Of a stretch of 10,209 nt of DNA, positions 6,212 to 10,209 are shown piece by piece. The position numbers and the translations under genes were made by a program. Source of the stretch: an uncultured Prevotellaceae bacterium (GTDB taxonomy: Bacteria > Bacteroidota > Bacteroidia > Bacteroidales > Muribaculaceae); assembly GCA_947254205.1 (NCBI GenBank), contig CAMYCE010000079.1:1-10209 (forward strand). Direction: 5' to 3'. Every line of letters begins with the position of its first letter. Positions within the stretch are counted from its first letter, which is position 1. The notes beneath the pieces were generated by a model. It was not told where the DNA came from. It ran no database searches and saw only the letters and a list, made by a program, of their open reading frames with translations.

Positions 6212-6583
6212 TCATTTTCCTCCCAATTTATTTTTTTCATTAAAATACTCTTTCATTATACGCTCTGCACGTTGCAATTGATTAAGCGGTGTCTTTTGTG
6301 TTTTCTTTTGAAATCCATTAAAAAGAATAATAAGATTACCCTCGTCAAAACAACAAAAAATACGATAGATATTTCCACCTTCTTCCACTCTAACTTCAAA
6401 CAACCCTTTTATTCCTACAATCGGACGGAAGAAAGTAGAGGGAATTTCTTCAACCGTCATAATAAGCATAAAGATCGAGTATATCTTTTGAAGTGCACTC
6501 GAAGAAAGTGTACGCTTAAAACTTTTAAAATAGTCCTTATAAGCAAAGAACTGACGCACATAATTACGCTTCTTTACCATCAA
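6212..6583 (-). CDS. higB: HigB-like toxin, RelE/Gp49 family mRNA interferase
   Basis: This is the predicted toxin, a ribosome-dependent RNase of the RelE superfamily that cuts mRNA when the antitoxin is lost. The 123-residue protein is basic. The Gp49/HigB-type core includes IPSTFFRPIVGIKGLFEVRV (47-66), IYRIFCCFDEGNLIILFNGF (72-91) and KKTQKTP (93-99); Arg74 and the Lys93/94/97 cluster are candidate active-site residues. The C-terminal helix carries RAERIMKEYF. It is the first gene of the pair. Its promoter is immediately upstream with an almost leaderless spacing. Met1 and Met2 (ATGATG) are both possible starts. The pair is flanked by direct copies of a palindromic repeat, which suggests acquisition as a cassette. 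Toxicity is inferred from family only. Confidence 0.88.
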   Translation of the reverse strand: MMVKKRNYVRQFFAYKDYFKSFKRTLSSSALQKIYSIFMLIMTVEEIPSTFFRPIVGIKGLFEVRVEEGGNIYRIFCCFDEGNLIILFNGFQKKTQKTPLNQLQRAERIMKEYFNEKNKLGGK

Positions 6584-6600
6584 TAGTATCTTTTGGACAA

Positions 6601-6608
6601 CAAAGTTA
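6601..6608 (-). promoter_or_regulatory. Toxin-antitoxin promoter (-7 box TAACTTTG)
   Basis: On the minus strand TAACTTTG matches TAnnTTTG exactly and lies 17 nt before the toxin ATG. Transcription would start only about 10-12 nt before the start codon. No clear -33 TTTG is seen; the upstream region is very AT-rich. Confidence 0.55.
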
Positions 6609-6619
6609 ACTAATTAGTT
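6608..6619. promoter_or_regulatory. Candidate antitoxin operator
   Basis: AACTAATTAGTT is a perfect 12-bp palindrome touching the upstream edge of the -7 box, and it extends to 16 bp with one mismatched pair. This is where an XRE-type antitoxin would block polymerase, so conditional autoregulation of the pair is likely. The assignment is positional. Confidence 0.5.
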
Positions 6620-6754
6620 TATTTTAAAAGATAAAAATCGCATTTTTTTTAAGTATCCACAAAGACCGACAAAAATCACACTTTAACAGATGGAGAATTA
6701 AATAGGAGTGAGTGGGTTTTTCTTTAGGAGTTAAGGAGACTGGAGTTTAAGGAG

Positions 6755-6883
6755 TTAAGACGGCACGATTTGTTGCTTAAAAGCAACGAATTAAGCGAGT
6801 TTAACGAAGGTTGCAAGGTTAAGTGGTCAGAGCCACTTCCTTATTCGTTAAATTCGCTTAATTCGTTGATTTTTCTTGTAATT
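6755..6883. repeat. Palindromic repeat, copy B (right of toxin-antitoxin pair)
   Basis: This is the second copy of the unit at 5726-5853, in the same orientation and offset by 1029 bp. Arms lie at 6779-6808 and 6844-6873. The right end coincides with the stop codon that closes the ypfJ remnant (6882-6884), so the repeat boundary is also the breakpoint of that gene. Confidence 0.85.
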
Positions 6884-6965
6884 ATAGTTGCAAGTCGCTC
6901 ATATCGAAGGTGTTGCCACGGCGGTCTTCAACATTGTCGCTCTCGCGACGTCCTGATAATTGCAT
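6882..6965 (-). pseudogene. Remnant of ypfJ-like zinc metallopeptidase gene (N-terminus only)
   Basis: Reading leftward from the ATG at 6965, 27 codons give MQLSGRRESDNVEDRRG followed by NTFDMSDLQL and a TAA. The block GRRESDNVEDRRG is the conserved start of the YpfJ/neutral zinc metallopeptidase family, as in E. coli YpfJ (MRWQGRRESDNVEDRR). Those proteins are near 280-290 residues, so about 90% is missing, including the HEXXH zinc site. The reading frame ends exactly at palindromic repeat copy B. No further ypfJ-like sequence is seen to the left. I infer truncation by repeat insertion or by a repeat-mediated deletion. A functional 27-residue peptide is possible but less likely. Confidence 0.6.
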
Positions 6966-7087
6966 TACTTTATGATTTTTTAAATTAGTGTCACACAGCT
7001 TTTTCCCAAAAAATTGGTCGTTAAGGGGTTACCAGTGCAAAAACAACCATAAATTTTCAACCCACACGTTTTTTCAAGGAATATTAC

Positions 7088-7095
7088 TATCTTTG
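7088..7095 (+). promoter_or_regulatory. glgB promoter (-7 box TATCTTTG)
   Basis: TATCTTTG matches TAnnTTTG exactly and is identical to the -7 box ahead of the transglutaminase gene. The -33 region is a T-run (7069-7074), not a clean TTTG. Transcription near 7102 excludes any glgB start upstream of that point. Between the ypfJ remnant and this box (6966-7087) I see no other feature. Confidence 0.6.
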
Positions 7096-7149
7096 TGTAT
7101 ATTGTTGCGCATCATGATGCAACATTTTCTCGCAAAAATCAAGAAGTCA

Positions 7150-9168
7150 ATGACAGCACCCCAACTCCCACTCATTGCCCGCGACCCATGGCTTGCCCCC
7201 TTTGCTCCCGTCATCAAAGAGCGACATGCCCGTGCCATGGCCATGTGGCAAGAGCTTGCCGGCCACAATGGCAAGCTTAGCGACTATGCCAACGCTCACC
7301 ACTACTATGGCTTGCACCGCACTGCACAGCAGGGGTGGGTGCTGAGGGAATGGGCACCTCATGCCACCGCCATTTATCTTGTGGGGGAGTTTAACGGCTG
7401 GAAAGAGTGCACCCCCTATCGCATGAGGGCCACCACCGGTGGCAACTGGGAGATTGAGTTGCCCCGGCAAGCCATGAAGCATGGCGACCTGTTCAAGCTG
7501 CATGTGCACTGGCAAGATGGCTGGGGCGAGCGCATTCCTGCCTATGCCACTCGCGTGGTGCAAGACCCCGACACCCACATTTTCTCGGCCCAAGTGTGGA
7601 ACCCCGAAGTGCCCTATCAGTTTCAAGCCAAACGCTTCAAGCCCTGCACCAGTCCGCTACTCATCTATGAGTGCCACATTGGCATGGCTGGCGAGAAAGA
7701 GGCAGTGGCCACCTACGACGAGTTTCGCGAGCAGGTGTTGCCACGTGTGGTGGCAGGAGGCTACAACGCCATTCAAGTGATGGCGATTCAAGAGCACCCC
7801 TACTATGGCTCGTTTGGCTATCATGTGTCGAGTTTCTTTGCCGCATCGAGCCGTTTTGGCACGCCCGAACAGCTCAAGCAACTCATCGACGCAGCCCACA
7901 CCGCCGGCATTGCTGTGATCATGGATCTCGTGCACTCTCATGCCGTGAAAAACGACGTGGAGGGATTGGGACGCTTTGACGGTAGCACCGATCTCTATTT
8001 TCACGGCGACAGTCGTCGCCAACACCCTGCTTGGGACTCGCTGTGCTTCGACTATGGCAAGCGCGAGGTGTTGCACTTCTTGCTGAGCAACTGTCGCTAT
8101 TGGCTCGAAGAATATCACTTCGATGGTTTTCGCTTTGATGGCGTGACCTCAATGCTCTACTACAACCATGGGCTGAACACGTCGTTCAACTCCTATGCAG
8201 CCTACTACAACGGCCAGCAAGACCCCGATGCTATCACCTATCTCACCCTTGCCAACCTGCTCATTCACGAGCTTAACCCTCATGCCATCACCATTGCCGA
8301 GGAAATGAGCGGAATGCCGGGGCTGGCACGCCCTGTGAGCGAGGGAGGCATGGGCTTTGACTATCGCATGGCCATGGGCGTGCCCGACTACTGGATTAAG
8401 ACCATCAAAGAGCTCAAAGACGAAGACTGGAAGCCCTCGTCAATGTTTTGGGAACTCACCAACCGCCGTGCCGATGAGCGTGCCATTGGCTATGTCGAAA
8501 GCCACGACCAAGCCCTCGTGGGCGACAAAACCATTATTTTTCGCCTCATCGACAAGGAGATGTATTGGCACATGATGATTGGCGACCACAACAGCACCGT
8601 CGACCGTGGCATGGCATTGCACAAGATGTTGCGCCTCATCACCGCCACCACCATCAATGGTGGCTACCTCAACTTCATGGGCAACGAGTGGGGACACCCC
8701 GAGTGGATTGATTTTCCGCGCGAGGGCAACGGCTGGAGCCATTGCTATGCTCGACGGCAGTGGAGCTTGGTCGATAGAGCCGACCTCAAGTATCAATTTC
8801 TCAACCGCTGGGATAGCGACATGATTCACCTGATAGCATCAACCCACGATTTTCAAGACTTGCCCATCGCCAAATTGTGGGAAAACGACAACGAGCAAGT
8901 GCTCGCCTACATGCGGGGCAACCTGCTCATGGCGTTCAACTTCAGCCCGGTGAATTCCTACAACGGCTACAAGTTGCTGGCACCAGCCGGCAAATATGCC
9001 CTTGTGCTCGACACCGATGCTCCATGCTATGGTGGCTATGGCAACATCGACCCCACCGTGAACCACCTCACCGAGCACGACCCACAGCACGCCCCCCAAC
9101 TCATGGGCTGGCTCAGGCTCTACCTACCGGCGCGCAGTGCCCAAGTGCTGCAACTCCTGCCCAAATAG
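7150..9168 (+). CDS. glgB: 1,4-alpha-glucan (glycogen) branching enzyme, GH13
   Basis: This cytoplasmic enzyme makes the alpha-1,6 branches of glycogen by cutting and transferring alpha-1,4 chains. Numbered from the ATG at 7150 (672 residues), the CBM48-like N-domain covers about 50-150 (LREWAPHATAIYLVGEFNGW at 65-84). GH13 region I is DLVHSH (259-264). Region II FRFDG has nucleophile Asp330, region III IAEEM has acid/base Glu384, and region IV YVESHD has stabiliser Asp453. GNEWGHPEWIDFPREGNGWS (511-530) followed by YARRQWSL is characteristic of the eukaryote-like GBE type found in Bacteroidetes. The frame stays open back to 6988, but those 54 residues are not family-like and precede the promoter. 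MTAPQLPLIARDPWLAPF aligns with Bacteroides GlgB starts; ATGs at 7114/7117 are alternatives. It forms a single-gene unit with its own promoter and terminator. Confidence 0.96.
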   Translation: MTAPQLPLIARDPWLAPFAPVIKERHARAMAMWQELAGHNGKLSDYANAHHYYGLHRTAQQGWVLREWAPHATAIYLVGEFNGWKECTPYRMRATTGGNWEIELPRQAMKHGDLFKLHVHWQDGWGERIPAYATRVVQDPDTHIFSAQVWNPEVPYQFQAKRFKPCTSPLLIYECHIGMAGEKEAVATYDEFREQVLPRVVAGGYNAIQVMAIQEHPYYGSFGYHVSSFFAASSRFGTPEQLKQLIDAAHTAGIAVIMDLVHSHAVKNDVEGLGRFDGSTDLYFHGDSRRQHPAWDSLCFDYGKREVLHFLLSNCRYWLEEYHFDGFRFDGVTSMLYYNHGLNTSFNSYAAYYNGQQDPDAITYLTLANLLIHELNPHAITIAEEMSGMPGLARPVSEGGMGFDYRMAMGVPDYWIKTIKELKDEDWKPSSMFWELTNRRADERAIGYVESHDQALVGDKTIIFRLIDKEMYWHMMIGDHNSTVDRGMALHKMLRLITATTINGGYLNFMGNEWGHPEWIDFPREGNGWSHCYARRQWSLVDRADLKYQFLNRWDSDMIHLIASTHDFQDLPIAKLWENDNEQVLAYMRGNLLMAFNFSPVNSYNGYKLLAPAGKYALVLDTDAPCYGGYGNIDPTVNHLTEHDPQHAPQLMGWLRLYLPARSAQVLQLLPK

Positions 9169-9209
9169 CGAGGTAAATTACTATAATTTACCTCGCTTTA
9201 CTTTTTTTT
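9167..9209 (+). terminator. Strong intrinsic terminator after glgB
   Basis: A perfect 14-bp stem (9167-9180 with 9184-9197) closes a 3-nt loop and starts inside the glgB stop codon. A T-rich tail, TTTACTTTTTTTT, follows. It separates glgB from the next gene. Confidence 0.9.
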
Positions 9210-9261
9210 CAAAACAAAATATTTAATTTTACAATCAATTACCAACTTAAACTTTAATAAT

Positions 9262-10068
9262 ATGAAGAAAATCTTTACTTTACTTGCCATTCTACTTGGG
9301 AGTAGTCATGTGGCTACACAAGCCGAGAACTCCGAGAGTTATGTTCCCCTCGTGCGTGAAGGCGTTGAGTGGGTAAACACACAAGTCATTGCCTGCGGTT
9401 TGCCTGTTGAAGAAAACTGGCACTTCACTCTTGAGCTGAAGGGCGACACCCTTGTGAAAGGAAAAAACTACAAAAAATGCCATTACTATAAAGGTGAAAA
9501 TCCCGACAAGTCGCAAGATAGCATAGTAGCTTTGTTGCGAGAAGACAACAAGGTAGTGTATTGCCTCAATAATCATATGCTGGAAGATAGGGGGCAAAGC
9601 TATTCATCTCCAGATAAAGAGTACATTCTCTATGATTTCATTTCTCCCGAAAATGCAATAGGTGGAGAAATCCTCAATAGGGAGGAGGGCCGTTATCCCA
9701 CTGCATCAACCGAAGTTATCAATGGCACTACTCGCAAAAAATGGATATTTGGTAGCGATCCATTCAGAGCTATTATTGAAGGCATTGGATATGTGGCCTA
9801 CCGCCATTCAGAACCCGGTAGCTTGTTAGCACCTTTTATGTCGGAAATTTCAGGTCTTGGTGGTTGCTATAGCTGGCTGTTCTATGTGCGAGAAAATGGC
9901 AAAGAAGTGTATCGCAACCCCAACACCAACACAGCAGTAAACAGCATCGAGCAAGACCCCATTGCTCAAGATACCAATTTCTATAACCTTCAAGGCATCA
10001 AGGTTGACGAGAGTAACCTGCAACCCGGCATCTATATCCACAACCACAAGAAAATCATCATCAAGTAG
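9262..10068 (+). CDS. Secreted protein of unknown function with sorting-like C-terminus
   Basis: I do not recognise the family. The 268-residue protein begins with a signal peptide (MKKIFTLLAILLGSSHVATQA, likely cut after Ala21, no lipobox). The body is beta-rich and polar with repeated G/Y/K-rich strands (GDTLVKGKNYKKCHYYKGEN, 75-94) and few cysteines. The end, FYNLQGIKVDESNLQPGIYI (240-259) then HNHKKIIIK, is the YNLQGxxV...GIYI...KKxxxK tail common on exported Bacteroidales proteins and similar to T9SS C-terminal signals. This suggests export to the surface or beyond. It is a single-gene unit between two strong terminators. Upstream is A/T-rich with no exact TAnnTTTG; ACTTTAATAAT directly precedes the ATG. 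Its base composition is more AT-rich than glgB or the fucosidase gene. Confidence 0.85.
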   Translation: MKKIFTLLAILLGSSHVATQAENSESYVPLVREGVEWVNTQVIACGLPVEENWHFTLELKGDTLVKGKNYKKCHYYKGENPDKSQDSIVALLREDNKVVYCLNNHMLEDRGQSYSSPDKEYILYDFISPENAIGGEILNREEGRYPTASTEVINGTTRKKWIFGSDPFRAIIEGIGYVAYRHSEPGSLLAPFMSEISGLGGCYSWLFYVRENGKEVYRNPNTNTAVNSIEQDPIAQDTNFYNLQGIKVDESNLQPGIYIHNHKKIIIK

Positions 10069-10095
10069 AGCCACATAGGCTACAGGTTTCACTAT

Positions 10096-10146
10096 AAAAG
10101 CAAGAGCAGGAAGATGGTGAGTTTAACCTTCCTGCTCTTGTTTTTG
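10096..10146 (+). terminator. Strong intrinsic terminator after the secreted-protein gene
   Basis: A perfect 13-bp stem (10101-10113 with 10128-10140) has a 14-nt loop and is followed by TTTTTG. The upstream AAAAG lets the stem extend into the T-run, so it could also work on the minus strand. Confidence 0.88.
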
Positions 10147-10160
10147 TGGGTTGAAATAAT

Positions 10161-10209
10161 CCCCAATCGGTCATTAGGTCGCAATAAGAAAATATCTTAG
10201 GCTTTTCCT
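10161..10209 (+). repeat. MITE-like repeat, left half (copy 3, cut by window edge)
   Basis: CCCCAATCGGTCATTAGGTC and the following sequence, to TAGGCTTTTCCT at the window edge, match the left end of the element at 813-863 with a few substitutions and small gaps. The orientation is the same as in the other copies. The rest of this copy should lie to the right of the window. Confidence 0.75.

Noticed and set aside
6211..6240. Antitoxin start at 6240 with a 29-nt overlap with the toxin gene
   Set aside because: It is possible, but the GGGAGG site is correctly placed only for the ATG at 6210, so the shorter form is preferred.
6034..6586. Plus-strand frames opposite the toxin-antitoxin genes
   Set aside because: The minus-strand frames give clear HigB and XRE antitoxin domains, a shared promoter and tight spacing. 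The plus-strand translations show no domain and are rich in Phe/Ser/Lys, as expected for antisense AT-rich DNA.
5726..6883. CRISPR-like array from the two repeats
   Set aside because: There are only two long copies, each palindromic and 128 bp, with a gene pair between them rather than short unique spacers, and no cas genes.

Overview
The window looks like chromosomal DNA from a Bacteroidales bacterium, probably a gut Muribaculaceae or Prevotellaceae relative; the family is an inference. The evidence is TAnnTTTG -7 promoter boxes ahead of four transcription units, A-rich leaders with almost no Shine-Dalgarno sequences, a eukaryote-like glycogen branching enzyme of the type carried by Bacteroidetes, two adjacent lipid-free secreted enzymes, and a secreted protein ending in a Bacteroidales-style YNLQG...PGIYI tail.

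Left part (1-1832): an arginine repressor gene (argR) starts with GTG and has an almost perfect ARG-box palindrome upstream. It is followed by a short single-stranded DNA-binding protein (ssb). argR lies between two same-orientation copies of a MITE-like repeat with terminal inverted repeats: the right half at 1-108 and a full copy at 813-998. The left half of a third copy closes the window at 10161-10209.

Middle part (1833-5677): a two-gene unit, joined by a one-base stop/start overlap (TAATG) behind a good promoter, encodes two exported proteins. One is a large multidomain transglutaminase/PNGase-fold protein and the other is a GH29 alpha-L-fucosidase. Together they suggest processing of fucosylated glycoproteins or glycopeptides outside the cytoplasm.

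Accessory island (5691-6965): a toxin-first HigBA-type toxin-antitoxin pair on the minus strand sits between two direct copies, 1029 bp apart, of a ~128-bp strongly palindromic repeat. Right after the second copy is a 27-codon remnant whose start (GRRESDNVEDRRG) matches the N-terminus of the YpfJ family of putative zinc metallopeptidases. The island therefore looks like an insertion/deletion scar that removed the rest of that gene.

Right part (7088-10209): glgB has its own promoter and a textbook terminator, and its real start is most likely 7150. A secreted protein of unknown function follows, also closed by a strong terminator, and then the partial MITE-like repeat. The window's main interest is its repeat architecture (two different repeat families each bracketing a small gene cassette), the decayed ypfJ gene, and the unusual residues in ArgR, SSB and the transglutaminase-fold protein.
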